From Sphacelaria rigidula (taxonomy: Eukaryota; Phaeophyceae; Sphacelariales), in NCBI GenBank assembly GCA_964200075.2, contig CAXNAA020000545.1:1-20320 (forward strand): a DNA stretch of 20,320 nucleotides, given 5' to 3'. The notes under the pieces are model-generated. The model made no database searches. It was not told the origin of the DNA and saw nothing but the letters and a program-made list of their open reading frames with translations. The translations under genes and the position numbers were made by a program. This document shows, piece after piece, positions 8,405-19,089 of the stretch (its first letter is position 1; each line of letters starts with the position of its first letter).

Positions 8405-9225
8405 TGGGAAATATGGGTGTCGTGGCTTGTGTACAAAATACACAGTGTTCAACTGTCGACGTGGCGGGAACAATTGGTTCAGCTCGTGAACCCAGTTCTG
8501 AGAAAAGAGCTCGCAAAGGCTGCACAGTGTTGGGATAACACTTGGTTGTGCAATAAAATAATGAAAGATGGTTTACACTTGGCGCTTCACTTGGCCGATC
8601 TCGAATGAAACGAGATACATGTCTACTCTGCAGAAAAACTAATGGCAAACTGGTGGGCTTACGTGACCCTTTCGGAACCGTCGCTCGAAAAATGACCATT
8701 TACAAGTACGATTGACGTTTCCTTGGGCAAGATACGGCTGGTCTTCTGCAAGTTTTGATGATGCAGCAGCCCACCAAAGCTGTGCACCACGCCTGGTTCA
8801 AATATATTCATGTGATGCATTCGTGCACCGAACTCGAAGTGACGTTTCCCCGGTGACGAAAGCTCGCATCCGGAAGTTTGTACTGTCTTTCGCGAGTCCC
8901 ATAAGAGTCAATATCGGTGGCTTCGGAGAGTGACAGCGTAGGGCTATGTCGATCTTTCGACAAAAATCTTGGACGCTATTAAACCGTTTATCCAACCTGT
9001 TGATTCCTTTGACTCCACGTACCAAACTCTTCACTATTCTAACGATATGCTGACTTTCTGTAAACGAGGTATGTAGTACATGAGCGGTTGATTATTCTAG
9101 GGCGAATGTTCCACCTCTCCGGTTACTACTACGACCTTTGTTCTAGTGATGAACCGTAACTTGTTTTAGCGCTGATCTCCAGTGTATGCATCCGGAACAT
9201 TTATTTGCTCCTTGAATTCCAACGC
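8405..9225 (-). repeat. direct repeat flanking copia remnant, candidate 3' LTR
   Basis: It matches 12320-12885 in the same orientation. One block is about 8405-8670 (shared GGAAATAT, TGTCGTGGCT, CAGTGTTCAA, TTGGCGCTTCA, CTGGTGGGCTTAC); the other is about 8926-9225 (shared CTTCGGAGAGTGACAGCGTA, GGGCTATGTC, TACATGAGC, GATGAACCGTA, TTGAATTCCAAC). About 240 bp at 8671-8925 is absent from the other copy. The two copies bracket a minus-strand Gag/protease remnant with Gag near the far copy, as LTRs would. No clean TG...CA ends, primer-binding site or flanking duplication was found, so the LTR call is inferred. Confidence 0.55.
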
Positions 9226-9253
9226 GCCCTTCGACATGACGTTACGAATATAT

Positions 9254-9423
9254 GACACCCTGGACATTATGTGGTCAATACTTGCAATACACAATAAACG
9301 TACTGCATAAAGTATAGGCCTATTGCGACTATTGTCGGCCGGCAATACTTGCAATAGGCCTATACTTTATGCAGTACGTTTATTGTGCATTGCAAGTATT
9401 GACCACATATTGTCCAGGGTGTG
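9254..9423. mobile_element. fold-back hAT-like MITE, copy 2
   Basis: A 170-bp near-perfect hairpin. The left end is GACACCCTGGACATTATGTG; the right end in reverse complement is CACACCCTGGACAATATGTG. The arms continue through CAATACTTGCAAT, ATAAACGTACTGCATAAAGT and ATAGGCCTATT to a short GGCCGGC-containing loop. GAATATAT flanks both sides (9246-9253 and 9424-9431), an exact 8-bp target duplication. The end sequence A(C/T)ACCCTGGACAWTA is shared with 941-1136, while the interior differs. No protein is encoded. Confidence 0.88.
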
Positions 9424-10428
9424 GAATATATATCAGTTAAAAAAATCCACTTTCATATCCTCATCTAACATGTATAAACTGTACTTTCCTTGTTCTTTAC
9501 TTCCGTATGTTTTTGTACTGTTATCTACTCGATCATTCTTCCGTGATGAAGAAGAAAGTCAAATACTCTTTTCTACCAGGCTCCCTGAGTCCTCCTCCGT
9601 TGATGATGTCGAAGCTGCTCTCTTCAGTTCTTGCTCTTTACTCGACCGTTATCACACTACAACTATACCGCGATTGAGATGATCCTTCTCTACAATTTAT
9701 CACCAGTAGTCTCTACTCACACCAAAAATATGAGTCCGCAGTATGCTTGTCTGCCATTTCTTGGTGTCGACGCCGTCGCTGTTATCCATGACGCTCAAAT
9801 TTGCCGAATTTGTCCTTGGTGCGTAATTCCTTGTTGCTGGAAATTGGCAATCCTGCCGTCTGCGTTACTTGAGGGAATTTGGAACTGAAAATATGTTGCG
9901 GTTATACCTCTCCTGTTTTCCATTTAGACGTATCCTTGATAGTGTTTGATGTACACAGGTGATTGTACCAATTTACTGCTCAGGTATAGAGGCGACTGAG
10001 TTGACCTCCTGCCATTACTCTCCCGACATATCTTATTTTGAACCTGTTCGCCTAGTAATGAAGCTACTACACTCTTGATTCCCAGTACCCCTGAAATATA
10101 CGCTTCCTTGTGTCGTGAATGACTGCTGCTGTTGATGCTCATTACTGTGCTGACGAGGAGTACTATTTTTCTCACTTTTACACGTATATCTACTTATTCT
10201 GATTTACTGTCTTGGACTTGATCGATTACAACTTATATTTACTCCTTTTATGCTTTCTACGTGAGTCTTCGTCTACGTTTGCTTTTCTACTAACCAACAA
10301 AGGTGTTCCTACGCGACGTGACTTTCCTCATACTACTGTAGTTGTTAGCGCTGAATTACTTGACCTATCCCCGTTGATGATTCAATATTTGTTGTAGTCC
10401 TTCCTTAGTATCCCCTTGTTATCTACAT

Positions 10429-11076
10429 TCACTGAAATTTTGAAAGCTCCCAGATCCAGGCGCGGATCTGCTGACAAGAAGCCCTCACGCCCCTCTTGAG
10501 TGCTTCGTAAGGCGAAAGTAAATGTTTCCCGAACTGAGGTACTACTGTGGCTGGTGAGCACACAGACCTCTCAAATCCATGGTTATCTTTTACTATCGTG
10601 TGCATATCCCCTCTAGCTGTTTCTATTAACGGATGTCCTTCTGCTGTTCGTATTCTCATTGGGGGGAATAAACTCAACGTAAACTAACAATTCCCGCTCA
10701 ATACCAGGTGGTAAGTTACTGTCAACAAAGTGGGGCCTACACCTGAGTCAACCACTACTGAAAATGAAGTTGACATGGCTTTTCTGCCGTGATTATCCGT
10801 AGGTTCTGGAAGAATGGTAAATCCCATTCCGTTTGTATTCGATTTATCCATCACTGGTATCGACGATGCAATTGCATGCAGGACTTGTGCGTATGTAGGC
10901 TCCGAAGATGTACTTGTATTCAGGGTAGCTGTATTTACTTTACATGGAAGATCCACATTGCTACTATGCTCGATATTTCTTATGCGCTCGACATTGCCAT
11001 TATTACTCCCTATGCCGTCACTGCCATTGTGACTTCTACACTCCGTGTCATCATGGTTGGCTGTTCTGTGTAACAT
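10429..11076 (-). pseudogene. copia-type aspartic protease fragment with in-frame TAG
   Basis: Retroelement proteases cut the Gag-Pol polyprotein. One minus frame is open from 11076 to 10429 except for a single TAG at 10684-10686. It carries SVVVDSGVGPTLLT, where D-S-G (10741-10749) is the catalytic triplet. After the stop come MRIRTAEGHPLI and VVPQFGKHLLSPYEALKRGV, which fit the later copia protease pattern (AdG...G..., then vP.f..nLlS...l...G). The frame is shifted from the zinc-knuckle frame and overlaps it at 11010-11076. An overlapping pol frame is possible in living elements, but here the TAG and other lesions suggest decay. Confidence 0.75.
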
Positions 11077-11840
11077 ACACCATTTCGTCCGCCACTATCA
11101 ATCGATTCTTGGCTAGACCTGCACTTACGCATATAATGACATATTTCCCCACAGGTGAAACACCTTACTCGGTGTCTTGTTTTCTTCCCAGAATATTCTA
11201 CAGGCAATGCTGCAAACTTAGCATCGTACCGACCATGTGACCGTTCACTCGAAACACTACGTGCTATTCGGTTGACGTATGAATTACGTATACTTGACTC
11301 AATCTCCTTCAAGCTGAAATCAGGTTCACGTCCAGCATGACACTTGATTTGTATGTACTCGTCAGTTAGCCCTTCTATGACAATGACTATGACCGTGTTG
11401 AACGCTTGTCTGATACTGTTTCTCCCATAATTTCCAACTCATCTCGAAGTTGGTGCGCCTGAGTAAGGAAGATGTCGAGGTCCTTACCCTGTGACATAGC
11501 TAGGTTGTCTAACTGCCTTATTAAAATACGTCATCTCTGTTTGGACGCGTTTTGATATTCGCGATCAAGCCGTCCCATGCTTTTTCACCATCAGATTTGT
11601 CAAAACTCTATGGTTGAAATCGTGGATGATTTGCTGCAGGATCGGCTGTAGTCAGGTACAATGTATGAAGCAGCACTTCATTATTGCAATCGAAATCAGC
11701 TATTTCTTTTGCGTTACTTACTACTCGTATATGGGTGTCGGTACCGTCCGCTCGAACTGTAAAATCCTGATTTGATGAGAAAGCCACTTCCGCTGTCAAG
11801 GTCTCCTCTAAAGAAGCTTCTGCCCCTGCTGCCGTTGGGA
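11010..11840 (-). pseudogene. gag: copia-type Gag fragment with CCHC zinc knuckle (frameshifted)
   Basis: Gag packages retroelement RNA into particles. One minus frame (11840-11608) opens into KAWDGLIANIK at about 11550-11580, the KAW-x-x-L pattern of the copia Gag (UBN2/Retrotran_gag_2) family. A stop precedes it at 11608-11610. In a second frame, about 11519-11400, LDNLAMSQGKDLDIFLTQ and LRDELEIMGETVSDK match the family's next helices. In a third frame, about 11395-11010, IEGLTDEYIQIK and SLKEIESSIRN continue it. CFTCGEICHYMRKC at 11121-11162 is a perfect C-x2-C-x4-H-x4-C nucleic-acid-binding knuckle. The order and spacing are those of copia Gag. At least two frameshifts and one stop break it. 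Confidence 0.82.
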
Positions 11841-12319
11841 AGCTTCAAGAACGTGTAGCTATAGGGCTTCGCCCTCGACGTACTTCTAGCACTGAGCTGC
11901 GGAAATACTACATCTTGTCGCTACCTGAGCTCATAAATTCCCTCTGGACGACTTGCGCCGTTAATAACTTCTGAGATTCCCGGATTTGTTTTGTGAAACT
12001 ACTGCCCGAACGGATCGTTTCTGCCCAGGAATTTTGTCCCGGCAAACATACTGAGACTCCTCATGACTTCAGTAACGGATGGCTCTCTAGATGAAATCGT
12101 TCGTTACAATTTGTGTTGATTATTTTCGAACCTCAGAGTTCTCCTTCGTCTGCTTGATGAAATTATTTTATCCAAACCTCAATCCTTCTCTTGATGTCAT
12201 CGCTGTTGGGCGGGACGACCGCACTCCTTCCAGGTTGACGTCCTCGATGGGGCATCCTTGTTGCCGGGACCGAAGACTACGGTACTGTACTGCAATCACG
12301 GGATGGGGCTTAAAATCTA
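11841..12319 (-). other. region between candidate 5' LTR and Gag remnant
   Basis: On the minus strand this is the expected place for a primer-binding site, leader and Gag start. An ATG at about 12065 opens a short frame (MRSLSMFAGTKFLG) that stops after 22 codons. I see no clear tRNA-complementary primer site just below 12320. Confidence 0.4.
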
Positions 12320-12885
12320 TTGGAAATATAGCTGTCGTGGCTAATGTACAAAACATCCAGTGTTCAATTATCAACGTGACATAAATAATTGAGTCAGCTC
12401 GTGGATCCAGCTGTGACAGAAAAGCTCGCAGAGGCTGTACAGTGTTGGTTAAATATTGCCTGTGCAATATAAGAAGAGAATGTGGCGTACATTTGGCGCT
12501 TCATTTGACCGGACTCAAATCAAACACAATTAGTGCCCTCTATAGAAAACCTGATGACAAGCTGGTGGGCTTACCTGAGGTGAGTGTCTTCGGAGAGTGA
12601 CAGCGTAGGGCTATGTCAATCCTTCGACAGAATCTTGGACACTGTGAAACCGTCCATTCCAACTGTTGATACCTTAGATTCTATGCACCAGACTCTTGAC
12701 TATTCTGATAATATGCGGGCTTCCTATATACCAGCTATACAGTACATGAGCTGTTTACTATTCTGTGACGACGGTCCCATCTCTTCGGTTACTGGTACGT
12801 TCTTTGTTTCAATGATGAACCGTATCTGGTTTTGCCGCTTATCTCGAGTATATGCATTCGTAACATTTTTTTCTTGAATTCCAAC
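12320..12885 (-). repeat. direct repeat flanking copia remnant, candidate 5' LTR
   Basis: Homologous to 8405-9225 but lacking about 240 bp of it; here GGGCTTACCTGAGGTGAGTG runs directly into TCTTCGGAGAGTGACAGCG. The copies are visibly diverged with small indels. If they were LTRs, identical at insertion, the element would be old. The plus-strand frame at 12584-12877 lies entirely inside the repeat and is broken in the other copy. Confidence 0.55.
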
Positions 12886-15300
12886 TAGGCTTCAGCATCG
12901 TATGCGCGCATAAGGTTTATAGCTTAATTTGGGCTTTTGGGGGCTAAAAAGTGTTTTTAGAAAGCCTGAAGGCGAGCAAAAGAAATGAGCATAATTAACA
13001 AAAAAACGCGCATATGAAGCTAAAGCCTGATCCCAACAGGGTACGTCTATCTTGTGGATAATGACCACAGCCGTACCCCTCGGGGATCAGTTTATGTGTG
13101 ACAGCTACTAGAGCAATCGATTATCAATGAGTCCCTACTCTCTTCTCCATTACAACCGAGAGTCCCGCTCGATATACGTGCCAGGTCACGGTCATCGAGT
13201 TCGCGATCGATCCGTAAACTTGAACTATCAGCATTTGTGCTGGCCCGTTTCCTCGATGAACTGTTCCCACTCTCCTTGTTTTTGTTGGTTCGGTGTTTCT
13301 GTGCCGTCGTACTCGGAGAAGTGGAGCGGAAGTCGTTCAGTCAGTGTCTGATTCTGCAGCAGTGATGTTAGTTGCCTGGTAGCTTTCAACATCATCTTTG
13401 TGAACGATTACGGTCGGTACGGCTCATTCATTCACTGGTGTATATGCTGACTTGCGCCCGAGCCTTTACTTTCCGGCATGCTCGTAGACAGCGAAGCTCC
13501 AGTTCCCAGTACCACATGTTCCTGATGTTTTGGTCGTGCTTTTTTCTTCACGTTAGGCTGTATTGGCTCAACTGTTGACTGTTTCTTTTGTTTCCTCATA
13601 TTTTGCTAGCTTATTCCCATGTGCTAAGCAAATCGAAAACTGTTGTCGCCCTCTTTCTTCAGGATCACCTTGTCGCTTCCCTTGCGGTCTGTGTCTTCCC
13701 TGGAGGATGACGTGGTCGGACACCTGCAGCTGAGCGCCACCTACACTGACGATGACTGCGTCAATCAAGGGTGAGCAACTTCGGTCACCCTTCTTCAGTT
13801 GTATTTCACATTTTCGGCATCGTGGGGCTTCGCGCAACGCCCAGGTACCACCAAACAAATCCCACGAACTACATCGCAAGTATCAGGTTTGGCGATGACG
13901 ATATATTCGGTCTGGTCGACAGTACTGCTTCCCTTCTCTAGACGGTTACACGTCCCTTGAGAGGTCTGCACTGCGCTCTCGAGGCGAAGTTTGTTGTTGA
14001 CAGGGTACGGGTGAAGTACCGCAGTGGTGAGATGAACCAGGGTTCACATCACCGTGTTGCAAGCGAGGGCTTCTTGAAGTCACCGTAGTGTTTGCGCAGG
14101 AAAATGACATGTGTGTAACCATGCCAACGCTTCGTGAACTGAAGCTGAGAAATAGAACATGGTGTATTGCTGTTTCCTTCACTCGTGCCCACCTGACTCA
14201 CTCACTGGACTATCTGACTCGTATATGTGACAACTTGGTGTTCTGTGGGGTATACCGACTAAAGTCGGGGCTTCTACAGGAATATCAAAGAGTATTGTTT
14301 TCAAGCAAATGACCTTCCCAATCATACTGGAGTGTTCGGAACAGGGGTCGATACCGCCCGGTACCATGCTGAAATGTTTGATGCACACTCCGGTTTGGTT
14401 CAGGATGCCATCCAAATATCCCTCACTTCCGGGTATATCCTACAGTACAGATCGTAACCTTGTAATTACCTACCTTCGATCAATTCTTGTTCGTTTATTA
14501 CCAGATACTTGTTTGCGCTGTTCTGCGGACTGCCCCAGTTCTTCGCGTTCCGTCCTCGACTGGCCGATCTGCCTTCCGTCCCCCACGCACTCGAGTGCTT
14601 CAAGGATTCCACCAACCTCGTCACCGCATCACCGCCATCCTCTGCAAAGAAAGGATACGGCTCCATGAGTACAAAAGGCGAGCGGGAGGAGGGCTCTGCC
14701 GAAGCGGATGCCTCGAGGGCATTACCGCAGTTCCTAAAGCCCTCGCTGACGACCCAAAGCACTCTTCGGCTCTCGCCGCCGGACTCCCCGATGGGTGCCA
14801 GTGTGCGCGATACTTTTGCCGTGCAGCCAAAAATTTCAATTAAGGCCTGACGTACACATACGGTGCGTGCCAAAAGCATGCGCACGACGATGTATCAGGG
14901 TGCTGCTTCTCGCATATACTGTAGCTTGTAGCCCTCTTGATCTCGAACGGGTTTTGATAATGGGCTAGTCAATCCCTCCCCTTCCGACCAGTTCTTTTTC
15001 TCCGTTTGGAGGGCAGCAGCCCCTGCTGCTTGCGATAGGGGTTAGTACTTGGGGGTGCGCAGCGGTGATGGCTCGATGGGAAAGCAGAAAATTGCATCGT
15101 GCGCGGACGTAAGCTCTCCTCGTTGGACATGAGGTTGTACAGGGCGATCGTAGGACAAGCAACGGGTGATTGTCGACCATTGTCCAGCAGTGACGGCGGT
15201 TTTGTTTACAATAGCGCGGCAGCGGGTTAAACGAGGGGAAAGGGAAGAGGTCGATGGGCTTGAAAATACTGACCATTACACATTTTTGCGAAAACGTCGA
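12886..15300. other. no gene recognised
   Basis: No gene is supported. The minus frame at 13568-13879 contains RCRKCEIQLKKGDR, a CxxC followed by a KGxR pattern loosely like a PARP-type zinc finger. It has no ATG at its start and no other support. At about 14487-14850 the DNA is more GC-rich and three plus frames and one minus frame are all open; this could be an exon or simply composition. A short dispersed repeat lies at 13039-13103. Confidence 0.45.
13039..13103 (+). repeat. short dispersed repeat, copy 1
   Basis: GGGTACGTCTATCTTGTGGA, then TAATGACCA, then a CCCTCG and GATC stretch ending TTTATGTGTGAC. It matches 19090-19163 in the same orientation. It is diverged; nature unknown. Confidence 0.6.
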
Positions 15301-17796
15301 AAAAATCTTCGTTCACCGAACGTGGCAAAAGAGGCCCTGTCGATTTCAATCGATGGCTAATTTTTTGGTGCACCGCTGCGATGCTGTAAGGGTTGCGCGT
15401 ACAATTACGCGATGTGCTTTGTAGTGCGTGGGTGTTCGTGCTCGAACGTGAGGTGGCATGAGCGTCCTGCCGCACGTTGAGCAGGCGTCATGTGCTGAAG
15501 TTACTAGATAATCTACTCGCCAGCGGTGGGCGCCGTGTCGAGATGATTTTCGTTGTTTTACGTGGGCTGTGCGTGTTTGTGGGACGGGGTGAATCGCCCG
15601 ACTTGGAGTTGTCTCAAAGCCGTCGCTCTCCTGTATCACTGCGATGCCGGGACGGAGCGATACGTGGGATTTTCGCCGTTGATGGTATGTTTGACGGCGA
15701 TCACCCCAGTCGCTAATCGTCTCCCTTCCTTTCCCGTGCCAGTAGGGGTATGTTGATCCAGATGCCTAAAAATTGCATCGGCGTCGAGTGGTGGCTGGGC
15801 AGTGAGAGTATTTTGTTGGAAACGGTGGTGGTGCCTTCGGTGGGCCGTCCGACGCGGACGCACCCTAATGGGGTAGCAAGTCATGGCTCACGCATTGCAT
15901 GCTGCCTCAACCTGACCATGTGATGCATGTGCGTTGCCGACTGGCCATCCTTTCAGAGGCGGCGATGGGGCAAGGAAACCGATAAACTTCCATGTCTTGA
16001 ACGAGTCCGCACACTCGCATATATATTTGAATGTATTGCTGGGGGGGTGTCGTTTTCCATATTCATGTGCTGTTTTCAACGTTGTACCTTGATGATGGCG
16101 CACACTGTTATTCGGTGTATCGCAAAATGATGCTGCGGGTGGCCTGTGTACGCTGCAGGGTTGGGTTTGACGGGTGGGGGATCCCTTAGATGATTCTTTG
16201 ACTGTTTTCCCCCGGCATCGGGTGCAGTGAGGGAGGGCAGGCGGTAGCTGAGAACTGTCTGTATAAACTGTTGTGATGGCGTTTGGCATTGGAGGGTATT
16301 TATGAGGGTAACGGTAGCGCTTTTTGTTAGTACACACGCGATCTTGTAAGCCCCGGGGAGCATAAGATCTGCTGTACGTTGTGAGCGGTGCGTTGTTCGA
16401 GTGACTGTGCTCGATGGGGATTGGGTGAAGCTGGGACTCGGCCGGAGTGTCGTGCTATGCTGCATGTGGACATTTTGATGTGTGTGTGCGCGTCTGTCTT
16501 GTGTTATGGCGTTTCTCCTCTGCAATGGCCGCAGCATGCTGCTTCGCCGTATGTGCTGTTGTCGAAAATGTGAAAGATTCGTATGTTTTCTGTGTACGTG
16601 TACGTTTATCAGTGCAAAAGCTGTGCACTGCGCATGTCAATTGCTGTGCAGTGCCATGCATCGGCTGTATCGGGTTGTCGTTCACCCACCATGGTTACAA
16701 TATTTGATTGGATGAAGTCGTTTAAAATCCTACGAGTACCAGCTTGTATACGGGTTGACGCCCATTGTGATGCGAGCTACTCTTGCGCCATACATGGTTC
16801 CCCTTTTCTTTTTAGCTTGGATATGTAAGGTTAATGAGAGTGAAATCAAAGTGGCAAATAGTTTTTCGATCAGCGAAACAAGGGGCGTGAAAGCTGATCG
16901 GCCCATGTTCCTCGGTCGACCGCCGGATAAGCCTTTCCACACTTCGCTCTCTCTTGAGCACCTAGTTGCGGAATACCTCCGGTCTCCGAGGTTGATGACG
17001 CTGTCGGAAGGATAATCATTTTACATATTACTGTACCTGGGCGGGTGCATGCTCTTGTCTTCTGGGGGGGGCTTGTCGTCTGGGGTGAAGGGAATGTACT
17101 TCACGGGGATTGGCCGCGTGTTTGTCGAGCACGTCTTGTGCTTGGCGCCAGCACAATTTTCTGGCAAGCGCTGCGTTGTGCTGTGCTGTGCAGTGTCGTT
17201 GGTTTGCAGGCTACGGTTGCGACGTGTATTGTCGTCGTGTTCGGTTTGATGAGGGGAGAAAAGACAGAGGTAGATGGGGAGAGGGTGAGTAAAACCTGTT
17301 GAGAATATCAAAACCGTTGAACCAAGCGAATACCGAGACATGGCGTGTTAGGAGATGTGGAAATAAAGTATGGTGCTGTGTGATGGCGTGATGGCGTGAT
17401 CTATGTTTCTATGGCTTTCGGTGTCCACATCTACAGGGCGAGAACAAGTGGAGCGGCACCGTGAAGTGTCCGATGTTGATGACCGAATCAGTCAGTCCTG
17501 TTTCATCTCTGGTTGCGCTTAGACCGGACGCGGTGCGGGTAGGGGGAGGGGGGAATGAGGAGGGTTCGAATTCCCTACATGACCTATAGGACCTTTGAAT
17601 CCTTGGCGGACTGGATGGGGGAAAGGGAGGAAGCAGCTGAGAGTTGGCGACAACTGGTGGTGTGCCTATTCTCCTCATGTCCTGTTCATATGCCCTTTGG
17701 GTAAACGTGGATTTGTTGCGGCACACAAGAGCTTGATTGCCCCAAGAATGTTTACTGAGGGGGTATTATTATTATTTTTAATCTTATTGAGGTGCG

Positions 17797-17833
17797 AGGA
17801 GGGAGGGAGGGAGGGGGGAGGGGGCGGGGGGGT
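17797..17833 (+). other. G-quadruplex-prone G-tract
   Basis: At least six runs of three or more G separated by single A or C bases (GAGGGAGGGAGGGAGGGGGG and on through a G7 run). It directly follows an ATT-rich stretch at 17764-17780. Confidence 0.8.
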
Positions 17834-17909
17834 GGCTGCATGCTGATCGTGACGATTGAGATCGCCTCGGGAGGTTGAAGAAGTTGTGGTTGCTCGGGCG
17901 GTCTATTTG

Positions 17910-18660
17910 TGTGTGTGTGTGGAGCCATCGTTGGCGTAGTTCATCCGGACTACAATGTGCGGATCCAAGCGATACATCGTGACATGCATCATTCCGTAGT
18001 CGACTATCCTGCTCGTGTACGGATGGAGGTATTCGATACCTGCTCGAAAATCACCGAAAATACATTTGAAGGGCTGAAGTGGATTCTGCTTTCGTTTTCC
18101 CCGAGAGCAAGGCAGTGATGTATGTTTTTCGTGGCTTCTTGGAGTTTTTTTTACACCACCTGCTGGTTAATGCTCATGTATGGGTGGGAAACCACGGTAC
18201 TCACTTCAGAATCATTGGAAATGAACTTTTGAGGGTAAGCGTGGGCCTTGCCGTTTGTTTTAAGAGAATGACTGGAGATCCTACATTTTCTTGGCTTCAT
18301 GTTCTTCAAACATCCCACCCGCTCGATGGTGCTCATGTACTTGCTTGAAATATACTGTATAGAAAATTTGAGGGCTGAAGTGGATTTTGCTTTTGTTTTT
18401 CTCAAGAGCAAGGCAATGAAGTATTTTTTTCGTGGCTTCTTGGAGTTTTTATTTGCACCACCCGCTGGTTGATGCTCATGTATGGATGGGAAACCACGGC
18501 ACTCGCTTGAAATCCCCTGGAAAGAAATTTTGAGGGTCAAAGTGGACTACTGTACGCCCTTTGCGTTGAGAGATGGCGATTTATAGATGTTTCTCGGCTT
18601 CTTCGTGTATTTTATTTCTAATCCCACTCGTTGATTATTGTTTTCTCAAAACTGCGTGCT
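17910..18660 (+). repeat. divergent ~140-165 bp tandem repeat array
   Basis: About five units. The junction GAGGG(CTGA)AGTGG-type sequence occurs at about 18068, 18231, 18369 and 18531. Units share GAGCAAGGCA, TCGTGGCTTCTTGGAGTTTT, CACCACCYGCTGGTTRATGC, TCATGTATGGRTGGGAAACC and ACGGYACTC. The first and third full units are closest to each other, which suggests a two-unit higher-order pattern. The outer units (17910-18065 and 18531-18660) are the most diverged. The minus frame at 18151-18540 spans the array but is probably incidental. Confidence 0.8.
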
Positions 18661-19089
18661 TTGTCCATCACACGCGAGTGCCGAGGATGCTGACGATCTC
18701 TCTCTTGCTTTTACAAACCTCCTCTTTGTTCGATGTTGCGCCCGGGCATTTACCTGGGGGCGGGTGCGGGGTGTACGGGAGGGAAGCAGGGTGACTGTTT
18801 GACGCCAAGCGCTCACCGATCTGCGCTGATGAGCGACCTGCCAGTTTAAAGGACGGCGGTGAGTTTTGTGTCGGTGTCGCACAACCAGTGGTAATCACCT
18901 CGATCCATGGGCGCGCGTTTCTGCTGTTCACACAGGTTTTGTATTGATATTTTTTGCCATGAGTAGTTTTTTACTTCCCTTGGTTTCGGCTGGTTTCGGG
19001 TTCTTGATTTCCAGACTGAATGTGTTTGTTCTATATTTTGTTCATCTCATATGTTTTTTAAGGAATGTTTCCACTTCCTTCATTAGCTT

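Larger units (their letters stand above)
9432..11840 (-). pseudogene. degenerate Ty1/copia-type gag-pol remnant
   Basis: On the minus strand, reading from 11840 down, pieces of a copia-type polyprotein appear in order: Gag core, CCHC zinc knuckle and aspartic protease. They lie in different frames with stops between them. Below 10429 the minus strand still shows short open pieces (for example 9924-10175, and a Ser/Glu-rich piece ending at a stop near 9562). I recognise no integrase HHCC/DDE, no reverse transcriptase YxDD and no RNase H. In the family these follow protease, so they are deleted or decayed. The remnant lies between the direct repeats at 8405-9225 and 12320-12885. It cannot make a working protein as it stands. 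Confidence 0.75.
15300..18950 (+). other. G+T-rich plus strand, no gene recognised
   Basis: The plus strand is strikingly rich in G and T. In two lines I counted (15541-15600 and 16441-16500), G+T made up 44 and 43 of 60 bases. The minus strand is therefore C/A-rich and poor in stop codons. That explains the run of overlapping minus frames at about 15346-16685 and 17021-17726, which translate to T/P/H/Q/R-rich sequence without domains. Possible causes are transcription- or replication-linked strand bias, or a decayed satellite. Direct evidence for genes is absent. Confidence 0.5.

Noticed and set aside
12584-12877. A 97-codon plus-strand gene
   Set aside because: It lies entirely inside the direct repeat and is broken by stops and frameshifts in the other copy.
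14466-14885. A gene at 14.5-14.9 kb
   Set aside because: Both strands and several frames are open over the same GC-rich stretch, so frame length is not informative. I kept it only as a note in the region entry.
15346-16685. Several overlapping minus-strand proteins rich in T, P, H and R
   Set aside because: They follow from the C/A-rich, stop-poor minus strand; they overlap each other and carry no domains.
17021-17726. Minus-strand frames of 105-106 codons
   Set aside because: The same strand composition explains them, and no motif is seen.
18151-18540. A repeat-containing protein encoded on the minus strand
   Set aside because: Units differ by lengths that are not multiples of three (about 163, 138, 162), so a protein repeat would not stay in frame across the array.
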